Position numbers and translations under genes: made by a program. The notes under the pieces were generated by a model, which did no database searches, had not been told where the DNA came from, and was given only the letters and a program-made list of their open reading frames with translations. This document shows, piece after piece, positions 47,658 through 56,848 of a DNA stretch of 64,000 nucleotides (positions within the stretch are counted from its first letter, which is position 1; the number at the start of each line of letters is the position of its first letter). This stretch comes from Falsiroseomonas stagni DSM 19981 (GTDB taxonomy: Bacteria; Pseudomonadota; Alphaproteobacteria; Acetobacterales; Acetobacteraceae): contig NZ_FOSQ01000009.1 in the NCBI RefSeq assembly GCF_900114315.1, positions 62,001 through 126,000 of the forward strand, in the 5' to 3' direction.

Positions 47658-49478
47658 TTCCACCGTCACGCTTTTCGCCAGGTTCCGGGGCTGGTCCACG
47701 TCGGTGCCTTTCAGGGCGGCCACGTGGTAGGCCAGGAGTTGCACGGGGATGCTGTGCAGGATGGGGGCGGCGAAGGGGTCGATGCTGGGCAGGGTGATGA
47801 CCTGTTCGGCGAAGCGGCCCAGTGGTCCTGCGCCGGCGGCGTCGGTGAAGGCCATGATGCGTCCGCCGCGCGCCGCGGCTTCCTGGAGGTTGGAGGCCGT
47901 CTTTTCGAAGAGGGGGCCGGAGGGGCACAGCGCGATCACCGGCACGGCGGGGTCGATCAGGGCGATGGGGCCGTGCTTCATCTCTCCGGCCGCGTAGCCT
48001 TCCGCGTGGATATAGCTGATTTCCTTGAGTTTCAGCGCGCCTTCCATGGCGATCGGGAACATCGATCCGCGGCCGAGGAAGAGCACGTCCCGCGCCGTCA
48101 TGATCTCCGCGGCCAGGGCCTTGATGCGCCCATCCTGTTCCAGCACGGCGGCGGCGTGGCCGGGGATGGAGAGCAGCGCCTCCGTCAGCCGCTCCTCCTC
48201 CGCCGCATCGATGGTGCCGCGGGCGCGGGCGAAGCCGAGTGCCAGGCAGGCCAGGACGGAGAGCTGGGCGGTGAAGGCCTTGGTGGAGGCGACGCCGATC
48301 TCGGGGCCCGCCACGGTCAGCAGCGCGGCGTCGGACAGGCGTGCCATGGTGCTTTCCGGCACGTTGACGATGGACAGCACCCGCTGCCCGCCGTCCCGCA
48401 GCAGTCGCAGCGCCGCCATCGTGTCCGCCGTCTCGCCGGACTGGGAGACGAGGATGGCGCCGCCGCCTGGCGCCAGCGGCGGGTCGCGGTAGCGGAGTTC
48501 GCTGGCGACATCGGCGTCGCAGGGGATGCGGGCGAGTTGTTCGATCCAGTAGCGCCCGACATGGGCGGCCAGGAAGGCGCTGCCGCAGGCGGACAGCGTC
48601 AGGCGCGGCACCACCGCCGGGTCGAAGGGCAGGCGCGGCAGGCGCACGGCGTGGGTGCCGGGGTCCAGGTACTGGCGGAGCGTATCGCCGATGACGGCGG
48701 GGTGCTCGTGCAGTTCCTTTTCCATGAAGTGGCGGTAGTTGCCCTTGCCGACCGCGGCGCCGGAGACGGCGGTGACGACGACGGCACGCTCCACGGCCTG
48801 GTCGGTGGCGTCGTGGAAGCGGGCACCGTCTTCCGTCACCGCCACCCAGTCGCCTTCCTCGAGATAGGCGATGCGGCGGGTGAGTGGCGCCAGCGCCAGC
48901 GCGTCGGAGCCGAGGAACATCTCCCCCTCCCCGAACCCGACCGCCAGCGGCGCGCCCTGGCGCGCGCCGAGCAGCAGCTTCGGGTGGCCCGCGAAGATGG
49001 CGGCCAGCGCGAAGGCGCCGTGCACGCGCTTCAGCGCGGCGGCGAAGGCGGCTTCCGGCGCCAGGCCCTGGGCCAGCAGGTGGTCCAGCAGGCGGACGAA
49101 GGTCTCGGTATCCGTCTCCGTCTCGAACACCGCGCCTTCGGCTTCCAGTTCGGTGCGGAGTTCGGCGTGGTTCTCGATGATGCCGTTATGCACCACGGCG
49201 ACGCGGGCGGTGGCGTGGGGGTGGGCGTTGCGTTCGGTGGGGGCGCCATGGGTGGCCCAGCGCGTGTGGCCGACGCCCGTGGTGCCCGGCAGCGGGTCCT
49301 GCGCCAGCACGGCGGCGAGGTTGCCGAGCTTGCCTTCCGCCCGGCGCCGGTCGATGTGGCCATTCACCAGGGTGGCGATGCCGGCGCTGTCATAGCCCCG
49401 GTATTCCAGGCGGCGCAGCGCCTCCAGCAGCAGCGGCCCTGCATCGGCCCGGCCGATCACCCCCACGATCCCGCACAT
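47655..49478 (-). CDS. glmS: glutamine--fructose-6-phosphate aminotransferase (isomerizing)
   Basis: 607 residues, full length. The catalytic C2 follows the start Met in MCGIVGVIGRADAGPLLLEA, with GHTRWATHGAPTERNAHPH and HNGIIENHAELR in the glutaminase domain. Two SIS domains follow (SACGSAFLAAHVGRYWIEQL, SQSGETADTMAALRLLRDGG, VASTKAFTAQLSVLACLALG), and the C-terminal sugar-binding region ends DQPRNLAKSVTVE. It makes glucosamine-6-phosphate for peptidoglycan, lipopolysaccharide and probably the polysaccharide made by the next locus. Confidence 0.98.
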   Translation of the reverse strand: MCGIVGVIGRADAGPLLLEALRRLEYRGYDSAGIATLVNGHIDRRRAEGKLGNLAAVLAQDPLPGTTGVGHTRWATHGAPTERNAHPHATARVAVVHNGIIENHAELRTELEAEGAVFETETDTETFVRLLDHLLAQGLAPEAAFAAALKRVHGAFALAAIFAGHPKLLLGARQGAPLAVGFGEGEMFLGSDALALAPLTRRIAYLEEGDWVAVTEDGARFHDATDQAVERAVVVTAVSGAAVGKGNYRHFMEKELHEHPAVIGDTLRQYLDPGTHAVRLPRLPFDPAVVPRLTLSACGSAFLAAHVGRYWIEQLARIPCDADVASELRYRDPPLAPGGGAILVSQSGETADTMAALRLLRDGGQRVLSIVNVPESTMARLSDAALLTVAGPEIGVASTKAFTAQLSVLACLALGFARARGTIDAAEEERLTEALLSIPGHAAAVLEQDGRIKALAAEIMTARDVLFLGRGSMFPIAMEGALKLKEISYIHAEGYAAGEMKHGPIALIDPAVPVIALCPSGPLFEKTASNLQEAAARGGRIMAFTDAAGAGPLGRFAEQVITLPSIDPFAAPILHSIPVQLLAYHVAALKGTDVDQPRNLAKSVTVE

Positions 49479-49605
49479 GAAGCCGGCAGTCCCCCTGTAG
49501 CCTTGTCGCGGCGGAGATTAGGCGATGCCCCCGCGCCGGCGGAATGCTGCGCCGCCGCAAACAGGCGCCGCGCCCGATCATAAGATGCTTCGCCGGATTG
49601 CGGCG

Positions 49606-50697
49606 CTACCCTCCCGCCAGCCACTCCAGCACCGGCGCCGCCATGACCCCCGCATTGAAGCGCGCCGCCTGGGGCATCGCCTGCGCCGCCAGCTCCGCCT
49701 GGACGGACGGGTTCGACATCTCCTCCAGCGCCGCCACGAAGCCGTCGACGGAGAAGGGGTCGAAGAACAGCCCCGCCGGCCCGATCACTTCCGGGAAGCT
49801 GGAGCTGAGGGAGGCCAGCACCGGCTTGCCGAGGCTCATCGCCTCCACCGCCGGAATCCCGAACCCCTCATAGACCGAGGGATAGACCAGGAATTCCGCG
49901 TGCCGCAGCAGCCGGTACTTCGCGAATTCGGAGATGAAGCCGGTGAAGCTGATGCGCGCCTGGGCTTCGGGCGACAGCTGCGCCAGTGCCTGGTCCGCCA
50001 TCCATCCTCGCGCGCCGATGACCACGAAATGCAGGTCATCCGCCGCGACGGAGGGTTCTTCCAGGGCCCGCAGCAGCAGGCGCAAATTCTTGCGGGGCTC
50101 CACCGTGCCGATCACCACGGCGTAGCGGCCAAGCCGGATGGCGGGCTGGTTGCGGTCCATGGCCTCGAACCCCTCGGGCCAGTCCACATACTGGTACATC
50201 ACCCGCGTCCTGGGCCGCACCCAGGGCAGGTAGGTGCACAGCGCCTCCCGCGTCGCTTCCGAACAGCAGAACACCGCCTCGTCGGAGGCCATCTGGTCGC
50301 GCAGCGGGTCCAGGTGGAAGGCCACGTTCTCCGGCATGTGGGTGTCCGGCATCACCAGTGTGCTGATGTCGTGGATCGTGCTGGCTTCCCGCATCGCCGC
50401 GCCGGGGCTGGGCTTCACGGAGGGGTAGAGCAGCGGGATGGCGGGGTCGATGGTGGGTCGCGCGGCCTCCTTCACCACCGTCTCCACCGCCGCATCGATG
50501 GCGTCGCGCAGGTAGGTGCCGGTGCTGATCCGGATGGCCTGGCGCACCGCATCGCCCGGCACCCCGTTCGGCCCCATGCAGAAATGCAGGTCCAGATGCG
50601 GGTCCAGCGCCTGCACCAGGCGGCGCGTGAAGACCGGGATGCCCGTCCACTGGCTTTCCAGCAGCGGCGTGATGTCGAGCGTCAGCGCGGGCTTCAT
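49606..50697 (-). CDS. GT4-type glycosyltransferase
   Basis: 363 residues. The C-terminal GT-B half shows GTVEPRKNLRLLLRALEEPS, FVVIGARGWMADQALAQ, RHAEFLVYPSVYEGFGIPAV and EAMSLGKPVLASLSSSFPEV, the E-x7-E donor-nucleotide pattern of GT4. The N-terminal half has SVYEGF-independent acceptor elements such as STIHDISTLVMPDTHMPENV. No membrane segments. It probably transfers a sugar from a nucleotide-sugar donor. It overlaps the upstream gene's stop by 4 bp, starting a run of same-strand genes from 53.5 kb downward. Confidence 0.9.
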   Translation of the reverse strand: MKPALTLDITPLLESQWTGIPVFTRRLVQALDPHLDLHFCMGPNGVPGDAVRQAIRISTGTYLRDAIDAAVETVVKEAARPTIDPAIPLLYPSVKPSPGAAMREASTIHDISTLVMPDTHMPENVAFHLDPLRDQMASDEAVFCCSEATREALCTYLPWVRPRTRVMYQYVDWPEGFEAMDRNQPAIRLGRYAVVIGTVEPRKNLRLLLRALEEPSVAADDLHFVVIGARGWMADQALAQLSPEAQARISFTGFISEFAKYRLLRHAEFLVYPSVYEGFGIPAVEAMSLGKPVLASLSSSFPEVIGPAGLFFDPFSVDGFVAALEEMSNPSVQAELAAQAMPQAARFNAGVMAAPVLEWLAGG

Positions 50698-51770
50698 GGC
50701 ACCTGCCCCACCGTCACCGGCATCAGGCCCATCTGCGGGCGGATGCGCTGCACCGCCACCTCCCGCCCCAGCCAGGTCGTGAACAGCGACCGGGCGGCGG
50801 AGAGCGTGCCGCTTCCGGTCAGCACCAGCTCCGCCGCCGCATCCAGCACGTCCCGCCCGAAATGCCAGAAGGGCACGCGGGCATGGAGCGTGAGCCTACC
50901 GCCCGCCAGCGCCGCGGGGTCGGGCATGCCCGCCACGAAGCGCACGGACCAGCTGGACCGGCGCGGCAGCGCGACGCCGGTCCGGCTGAAGGCTTCCAGC
51001 ACCGCCTCCACCTGGTCCTTGGTGGCGGCGTCGTCGCGGTCCAGCGCCGGCAGCCCGATCAGCAGCGGGCCCTTCGCGGGGTCCAGCACCACGTCCCGCA
51101 CCTGCTTCGCCAGCTCCACGACGAAGGGGTGGTCGCTCAGCGCGCCGAGCGTGAGCGGCACGAAATGCGGCGGCTTCAGCAGCGGCAGGCCGGCCATCGC
51201 CTCCTTCTCGCTCAGCACGCCGGCGTGGCCATGGTTGCCGGGCAGCCAGACGAAGGGGATGTATTGGGCGGGCTCCCCCGCCGGCGTCACCGCGAAGCCC
51301 AGCGGCAGCAGCGGCGGCCGCACCCAGCGCGCCCCCAGCCGGAAGGACAGCGTGCCATTCACCTGGGAAGCGAGGCCCGCGAAGGCTTCCGGCACCAGCC
51401 GCACCAGGCGCTGCAGCGCCGCTTCGCGGGATGTCATGCCGCGGGGGAAGAAGAACATGTGGTTGCGCAGCCCGGGCAGCAGCCGCAGCGTATTGCCATC
51501 CGTCAGCGCCAGGTGGTCCTCCGCCCCGCCGGCCTGCGCATCCAGCCATTCGCGCGCCGCGCCATGCGTGAAGATCTCCGGCCGCGCCACGAAGCGGACC
51601 TCGGTCTGCTGCGCCTCCGCCGCCTGCATCACCAGCAGCAGCGCCAGCCGCAGGTCCGGCGGCAGCACGGCGTCGCGCAGGCAACGCCAGGGGTAGATCG
51701 AGCCCGGAAGCTCGATGGTCGAGAGGTGGACAGCGGGCACGGAGACCAGCAGGACGGGCCTCGCGCTCAT
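50694..51770 (-). CDS. hypothetical protein in polysaccharide locus
   Basis: 358 residues, not recognised. It begins MSARPVLLVSVPAVHLSTIE and has MFFFPRGMTSREAALQRLVR, YIPFVWLPGNHGHAGVLSEK, LPLLKPPHFVPLTLGALSDH and WSVRFVAGMPDPAAL. There are no membrane segments, catalytic signatures or repeats that I can name. Alternating strand and helix segments fit a globular cytoplasmic protein. It is coupled by 4-bp overlaps to the glycosyltransferase downstream and the DUF4214 gene upstream, so it very likely shares their pathway. Confidence 0.75.
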   Translation of the reverse strand: MSARPVLLVSVPAVHLSTIELPGSIYPWRCLRDAVLPPDLRLALLLVMQAAEAQQTEVRFVARPEIFTHGAAREWLDAQAGGAEDHLALTDGNTLRLLPGLRNHMFFFPRGMTSREAALQRLVRLVPEAFAGLASQVNGTLSFRLGARWVRPPLLPLGFAVTPAGEPAQYIPFVWLPGNHGHAGVLSEKEAMAGLPLLKPPHFVPLTLGALSDHPFVVELAKQVRDVVLDPAKGPLLIGLPALDRDDAATKDQVEAVLEAFSRTGVALPRRSSWSVRFVAGMPDPAALAGGRLTLHARVPFWHFGRDVLDAAAELVLTGSGTLSAARSLFTTWLGREVAVQRIRPQMGLMPVTVGQVP

Positions 51771-52435
51771 CCGGCCTCCGCCGCCTCGGGCGTGGTCGCC
51801 GGCAGGGCGAAGACGAAGGCGGGCTGGACGGGGGATGGCAGCAGCCGGGGGCGCGACCGGAACTCCCCGCTATCGGCCAGGATGGACAGCAGGCCGAAGG
51901 GCGTCAGCGCGCCGCGGCGCATCAGCTTCTCATAGCTCGCGAAGCCCACCGGATCGGCCGGCCGGCCCAGCACGTAGCCATAGGCCGCCCGGATGAAGGC
52001 GGAGAGCCCTTCCCGCGCGATGAAGCGGGTGAACAGATCCCCGCACCCCGCCAGCTGGTCGATGGAGCGCAGCATGGTCGGGTCTTCCGCCACCACTTCC
52101 TCCACCGTCTCGCAGTCCCGGTCGCTGGCATGGCGGATCGGCAGGCTGGGCTGGACATGCAGCACCGCGCCGGTGGCGGGTTCCACCAGCCGCAGCGTCT
52201 GCGCCACCAGTTCCGCCGGCGCCAGCGCCGCGCGCAGGCGGAAGGCGCACCAGCCGTAGCGAAGCTGCGCCTCCATCAGGTCCTCGCGGAACAGCTCCGC
52301 CCGTCCGGCGGCCACTTCCGTCCCATCCTCCAGCAGCACGGCCAGCGCCAGGCTTTCGGTGGGCTGGTCCGGGTCGCAGGCCCAGCCCTCGATGACGCCG
52401 TGCTGCGTCACCGCATCCAGATGCGCCAGCTTCAT
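51767..52435 (-). CDS. DUF4214-containing protein
   Basis: 222 residues. The N-terminal part (LDAVTQHGVIEGWACDPDQP, TESLALAVLLEDGTEVAAGR) resembles a small beta module, also seen at the far end of the large glycosyltransferase (DGVALSGWFDPE). The C-terminal DUF4214-like part reads SAFIRAAYGYVLGRPADPVG, FASYEKLMRRGALTPFGLLS and ILADSGEFRSR. DUF4214 is common in glycan-related and RTX proteins of this group. Function not known; perhaps a scaffold or adapter. Confidence 0.75.
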   Translation of the reverse strand: MKLAHLDAVTQHGVIEGWACDPDQPTESLALAVLLEDGTEVAAGRAELFREDLMEAQLRYGWCAFRLRAALAPAELVAQTLRLVEPATGAVLHVQPSLPIRHASDRDCETVEEVVAEDPTMLRSIDQLAGCGDLFTRFIAREGLSAFIRAAYGYVLGRPADPVGFASYEKLMRRGALTPFGLLSILADSGEFRSRPRLLPSPVQPAFVFALPATTPEAAEAG

Positions 52436-52462
52436 GCCGCCCGGTCAGTCAAGGCACAGGCA

Positions 52463-53548
52463 TCAGTCAAGGCGCACGCGCCTGGCGATGAACTGGGTGG
52501 AGATGCGATCGAAGCCCGGCAGGCTGTGGTCGCGCGCGACATGCAGCGGCTGGAAGCCGAGTTCCTTGAGGATGCCGAAGACGATGTCCTGGCGCAGCAC
52601 ATGCACTTCCGGCTCCTCCACCGGCTTCGCCGTCAGCCAGGCCGCGGTGTCGTAGCGATAGCCCTCGAGGTGCGTCAGCAGCTGGAACACCGCGATGCCG
52701 CCCACCCGCATCCGGCCGAGGCAGCGGCGCAGGATCTGCGCCTGCAGCGGCGGCGGGTTCCGGTGCAGCACCATGCGCGAATAGAAGAAATCGTGCTGCG
52801 GCACGTCCAGCGCGCGGATGTCCTTCACCGGCGCCAGCGCGATGTTCCGCCGCCCCGCGATGCGCGCCGCCTGCTGCGCCAGTTCCAGATGCGGCTCGGA
52901 GATGTCGAACCCCGTCACCTTCCGGAACAGGCCGGAAAGCGGCACCGTCACCCGCCCCACGCCGCAGCCATACTCCACCGCATCCGGGTGGTCCGCCGGA
53001 TCGATTTCCAGCGCCGTCAGCCGGCGCTTCAGCACGTCGATCTCGTCGCGCCCGGTCTTGCCGAAGGCCTCGAGATTGGCCTCCACCAGCCCCGGGCTGA
53101 AGCGCTTCTCGCCGAGCACCGAGAAATAGGGCTTCTCCTGCCCCAGCGCGGTCCAGACGCGCCGGACCTGCGCGAGCATCCGTTCCGCATCCTTGGCGGA
53201 GACCTCGATCTCCATCGGCACGGGGTCGTAGCCGGCGGCGCGGCGGATGGTCGGGGTTGCGACCGGGCCATAGGCCACGCGCTGGAATTCCGCCGATCCC
53301 ATGATCCGGTCCCGCAGCGCGCCGATATCCGGCGCCGCCGCCAGGTGTCCCGCCACCACCGCATCCGATTCGGGCGCGCGTCCCAGCAGCAGGCGATAGG
53401 CCGCGACCACATCCTCGACCGTCGCGGTGCGATCGATCGGCTTCGGCGCCGGCTTCTTCGCGGCCGCGGACTTCGCGGCCGCAGTCGCGCCGGCTGGCGG
53501 CTTGGGCGCGGGTTGGGTGGCGGCTGGACTCGTCTGCGCTGAACTCAC
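52463..53548 (-). CDS. DUF4214-methyltransferase fusion protein
   Basis: 361 residues from the GTG at 53548 (GGGGAAGAG is upstream; a further in-frame GTG at 53701 is possible). A Lys/Ala/Pro-rich lead of about 35 residues is followed by a DUF4214-like segment (VEDVVAAYRLLLGRAPESDA, PDIGALRDRIMGSAEFQR). The class I methyltransferase domain has AVEYGCGVGRVTVPLSGLFR, KVTGFDISEPHLELAQQAAR and PQHDFFYSRMVLHRNPP. It may methylate the polysaccharide or its precursor. It lies 27 bp upstream of the DUF4214 gene. Confidence 0.82.
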   Translation of the reverse strand: MSSAQTSPAATQPAPKPPAGATAAAKSAAAKKPAPKPIDRTATVEDVVAAYRLLLGRAPESDAVVAGHLAAAPDIGALRDRIMGSAEFQRVAYGPVATPTIRRAAGYDPVPMEIEVSAKDAERMLAQVRRVWTALGQEKPYFSVLGEKRFSPGLVEANLEAFGKTGRDEIDVLKRRLTALEIDPADHPDAVEYGCGVGRVTVPLSGLFRKVTGFDISEPHLELAQQAARIAGRRNIALAPVKDIRALDVPQHDFFYSRMVLHRNPPPLQAQILRRCLGRMRVGGIAVFQLLTHLEGYRYDTAAWLTAKPVEEPEVHVLRQDIVFGILKELGFQPLHVARDHSLPGFDRISTQFIARRVRLD

Positions 53549-53904
53549 GACCGATCTCTTCCCCGTCTGCTGCCTTGCCGCCTCGCCAGGAGTCGCCTCG
53601 CCGGAAGCCGCCTCGGGAATGTCGCCGCCGGCCTGCCGCCCCCCGGCACGACGCCGGGCCGCGGATTCCGCGCGCTGAACCCCCTCAGCCACCAGACACA
53701 CCGTGAGTCATCGAGCGCCGCTGGCCGGCCGGGCCGGTCAGTGGTGCAGCGCCGCCACGATATGGCTGTTGTTCAACCCCCCTGGCGCACGGCATGCGTA
53801 GCCATGCGATAACTGGTGGCGTTTTTTCCACCAATGCGGGAATGGTACAACCATCGTGACTGCGTGCCAGCACGGCTGAATACAAGATAATAGTTCAGCA
53901 CTCC
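53549..53904. other. spacer between two polysaccharide genes, locally AT-rich
   Basis: 356 bp between the methyltransferase start and the stop of the glycosyltransferase fusion gene. If the in-frame GTG at 53701 were used, 153 bp of it would be coding. Around 53800-53895 base composition drops in GC (GATAACTGGTGGCG, TACAAGATAATAGTTCAGC). GGTGG and CCACC flank a T6 run near 53809-53827. This is a plausible promoter or terminator area, but no element is certain. Confidence 0.5.
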
Positions 53905-55662
53905 TCAGGTTAGCTCGAACAGGTGGTCGAGCAGGCCGGCCAGCATCCGCTCGGGCGACACACGCTGTCGAGGGGACAGCACGCAGAGGCTGTCCGCCTG
54001 CTCCTCGAGGTGGAAGAAGTCGAAGATCCGCTGGTAGTTGGGCCGCCGGTCGGTGACGTCATGGATCATCACCAGCGGCGCCGGCCCCCGCCCCGCGCGC
54101 GCCGCCGCCATCAGCGCGACGGAGAGACAGCAGGCCACGCGGAAGCGGCCATCGACCAGGACGATGTCCGGGAAACTGCCACGCCGGTCCCACGCTTCCC
54201 ACATCGCGGCGATGTAGCGCGGCCAGCGCCTCACCTGCTCCCGGTCCACCGGTGAGCCCCAATTGCCGACCTTGCCGATATTCCCGTGCACCAGGCTGCA
54301 CCGCCCGGCCGCGACCTCCGCCGCCACCTCCTCGTTCCGCAGCACGCTGGCGAGCCAGGCCGGGTCCGACTCGACGCCCACCACCGCCTCGAACCCCTGC
54401 CGCACCGCCAGCAGGGTGGACCCGCCGGTGCCGAATTCCGCGTAGCGCCGCCGCCCGCTGCCCAGCACGCGCTGGAACAGCGCCACTTCCTCCGGCGCCA
54501 TCCGCGGCGGGCCGACCTTGATGGCGCCCCCCTGCGAGGCGGCGCCCTCCTCTCCCTCGGCAGGCCCGGGCGCCGCAGGCGTGATGGCGGGCGCCGCAGG
54601 CGTGATGGCGGGCGCCGCAGGCTTGGTTGCCGGCGCCGCCGGGGGCGTGTCGCCGCCGGGCTTCGCCTGGCGGGCAACCCGCGCTGCCTCCTTGGCGGCT
54701 TCCTTGGTGGCCAGCGCCTCGGCCTTCGCCCTGGCGGCCTCCTCTTCCCGCACCAGCGCCTTCGCCCTTGCCTCCGCCTCCTCCTGCCGCAGCGCCTCGA
54801 TCCTCGCGGCATCGGGGAAGTCGAAGGTGGCGTCCTGCAGGCCGAGGACGACGGTATTCGCGAAGCCCGCGGCCTCGAACTTCGCCTGGTTCATGTGCAG
54901 GCCGACCGCGCCGATGTAGCGCGCATGGACCAGGGCGGTGTTCAGCGCGACGCGGCCGAGGAAGTAGGTCACCGCCTTCTTCACATCGTCCTGGGAGGAG
55001 ACGCCGACATCGATCCCCCGCGCCCGGTAGTGCCGCAGGATCTCGTCGCGCTGCCGGTCGCGGTAGTCCCGCCCCAGCGTCATGGCGTAGTACTCCGCCA
55101 TCACCGGCTGCATCTCCTCCCAGTGCTGCCGGAACAGGCCGAAGCCCCAGAGATGGCCGAGCCGTCGCAGCGCGCGGGCATTCCTGCGCTGCTCCGCCTC
55201 GCTGGCCTTGAGGTCGCCGTAGCAGGCGAAGTAGCCCACCTGCCCCACGCCGCCGCCCCCGGCTGGCCCCGATGCCGCGCAGGCGTCGCGCAGCCGGTCG
55301 AGCGTCGCCAGGTAGTTCGGCTCCAGCACCAGGTCGTCCTCGAAGAAGTAGGCGCAGTCGGCGCCGAGTTCCCGGAACATGTGCGTCTCGGCCCGGAAGA
55401 AGTTCTCCGCCACGCCGATATTGTCCGCCGCCGCCATCACGCGCCCGGAGGGGAAGATCTGCCGGAACACGGCGATGCAGGCCTCGACGTCCGCGGCCTC
55501 GGCGCAGACGCGCCCGCTATGCGCGTTGCGCCAATTGTCCTGGAACAGGATGATCTCCCGCTCCTCGATCGCCGCGCCCTCCTGCGCCGCCAGGCTGGAC
55601 AGCACCTGCCGCAGGTAGTCGGGCCGGTCGAACGACATCACGGCGATGGGGGGGTGGCGCAT
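53905..55662 (-). CDS. GNT-I-like glycosyltransferase fused to a C-terminal methyltransferase-like domain
   Basis: 585 residues. Residues 1-270 form a GT-A glycosyltransferase: IAVMSFDRPDYLRQVLSSLA, the acidic motif FFEDDLVLEPNYLATLDRLR, HLWGFGLFRQHWEEM and SSQDDVKKAVTYFLGRVALN. An Ala/Glu/Lys coiled-coil (about 275-325) and a Pro/Ala linker with two TPAAPAI repeats follow. The C-terminal part (about 375-585) has YAEFGTGGSTLLAVRQGFEA, VVGVESDPAWLASVLRNEEV and PDIVLVDGRFRVACCLSVAL, a SAM-type fold. It may both add and modify a sugar. The first domain is paralogous to the next gene. Confidence 0.82.
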   Translation of the reverse strand: MRHPPIAVMSFDRPDYLRQVLSSLAAQEGAAIEEREIILFQDNWRNAHSGRVCAEAADVEACIAVFRQIFPSGRVMAAADNIGVAENFFRAETHMFRELGADCAYFFEDDLVLEPNYLATLDRLRDACAASGPAGGGGVGQVGYFACYGDLKASEAEQRRNARALRRLGHLWGFGLFRQHWEEMQPVMAEYYAMTLGRDYRDRQRDEILRHYRARGIDVGVSSQDDVKKAVTYFLGRVALNTALVHARYIGAVGLHMNQAKFEAAGFANTVVLGLQDATFDFPDAARIEALRQEEAEARAKALVREEEAARAKAEALATKEAAKEAARVARQAKPGGDTPPAAPATKPAAPAITPAAPAITPAAPGPAEGEEGAASQGGAIKVGPPRMAPEEVALFQRVLGSGRRRYAEFGTGGSTLLAVRQGFEAVVGVESDPAWLASVLRNEEVAAEVAAGRCSLVHGNIGKVGNWGSPVDREQVRRWPRYIAAMWEAWDRRGSFPDIVLVDGRFRVACCLSVALMAAARAGRGPAPLVMIHDVTDRRPNYQRIFDFFHLEEQADSLCVLSPRQRVSPERMLAGLLDHLFELT

Positions 55663-55707
55663 CGATCTCTTGTTCCCATCCTGAGCGGCACCGGCCGCAG
55701 CCTTCGA

Positions 55708-56829
55708 TCAGCCGAGGTAGAAGCCCTTGGCCTGTGCCTCGCGGCTGCGTAGCAGGGATCGCCGCACCTGCCGCAGGGTCCGCACGCCGACATTCCTGGC
55801 GTAGTATTCCTCGTCCGTCGGCAGCCGGTCCATCAACAGCCGCCACAGCGCCTCCAGCTCCTCCCGCGTCACCAGGCGGTCCGGGTTGAAGAAGCTGCGC
55901 CGCATGGTGGCGAGTTCGCGCTCATAGGCATCGCGCCGATGCGCGCTGCAAGCCTCGAACTTCTCGGCCGCGATGCGCGACAGGACCTCGGCCGAACCCG
56001 CCGGCAGCGCCTCCGGCAGCGCCTCCATCACCGGCGCCTCGGCGAAGCCCTGGGTGGCGAAGCGTTCCTCCCGGAAGCTTTCGCCCACCGCGCCGATGTA
56101 GCGGGCGAAGCCGACATCGGTGTTGATGCGCGCGAAGCCGAGGTCGGCGCAGGCCATCGTCTTCGCCACGTCCTGCGACGACGCCATGGAGGAGACGCGG
56201 CAATTCTCGAACAGCTCGACGATCCGCAGATGCGGCCGCGCCTGGTAGTCCACCTGCTGGTAGACCTGGTGGAACGGCTTCAGCCAGGGCTGCATCGCCT
56301 GCCAGCAATGGCGCGTCAGCCCGAAGCCCCAATGGTGTTCCAGCGGCACGATCTGCGGCGCGGCGGGGTTGGCCTGCCGCCGGTGGTCGCCATAGGCCGC
56401 GAAATAGCCGAGCTGCGACAGCCCCCCGAACCGCGCCGCCAGCACCTCCATCATCGCGATGTAGGCAGGGCCGAGTTCCAGGTCCTCCTCGAAGAAATAG
56501 GCGATGTCGGCGCGCAGCGTCTGGAAGGCATGGCGTTCGCCGCGCAGGATGTTCATCGCGACGCCCAGGTTCTCCGGCGCCGCATGCACCTGGCCGCGCG
56601 GGAATACCTCCCGGAAGGCGGCGATGCTGGCCTCGATCATCGCGGGCTCGGCATAGGTCACGGCCGAACGGCGGGATTTCGCGCCATCCTGCATCAGATG
56701 GATCGATGCCTCGTCCAGCAGGACGCCCTGCTGGGCCTTCAGCGACCGGCACAGCCGGCGGAGGTAGTCGGGCCGGGCGAAGGCGAAGATGATGATGGGG
56801 GCCCGCACAACGGGCATGTCGCCGGACAT
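55708..56829 (-). CDS. GNT-I-like glycosyltransferase with C-terminal DUF4214-like segment
   Basis: 373 residues. The GT-A domain shows IIIFAFARPDYLRRLCRSLK, the acidic motif YFFEEDLELGPAYIAMMEVL, EHHWGFGLTRHCWQAM and SSQDVAKTMACADLGFARIN, matching the previous gene position by position. The C-terminus (about 320-373) reads EELEALWRLLMDRLPTDEEY and VRTLRQVRRSLLRSREAQAK, a DUF4214-like helical pair. It is probably a nucleotide-sugar transferase. An alternative start is the Met four codons in. Confidence 0.82.
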   Translation of the reverse strand: MSGDMPVVRAPIIIFAFARPDYLRRLCRSLKAQQGVLLDEASIHLMQDGAKSRRSAVTYAEPAMIEASIAAFREVFPRGQVHAAPENLGVAMNILRGERHAFQTLRADIAYFFEEDLELGPAYIAMMEVLAARFGGLSQLGYFAAYGDHRRQANPAAPQIVPLEHHWGFGLTRHCWQAMQPWLKPFHQVYQQVDYQARPHLRIVELFENCRVSSMASSQDVAKTMACADLGFARINTDVGFARYIGAVGESFREERFATQGFAEAPVMEALPEALPAGSAEVLSRIAAEKFEACSAHRRDAYERELATMRRSFFNPDRLVTREELEALWRLLMDRLPTDEEYYARNVGVRTLRQVRRSLLRSREAQAKGFYLG

Positions 56830-56848
56830 CGATCGCAGCCGTGCCCGT

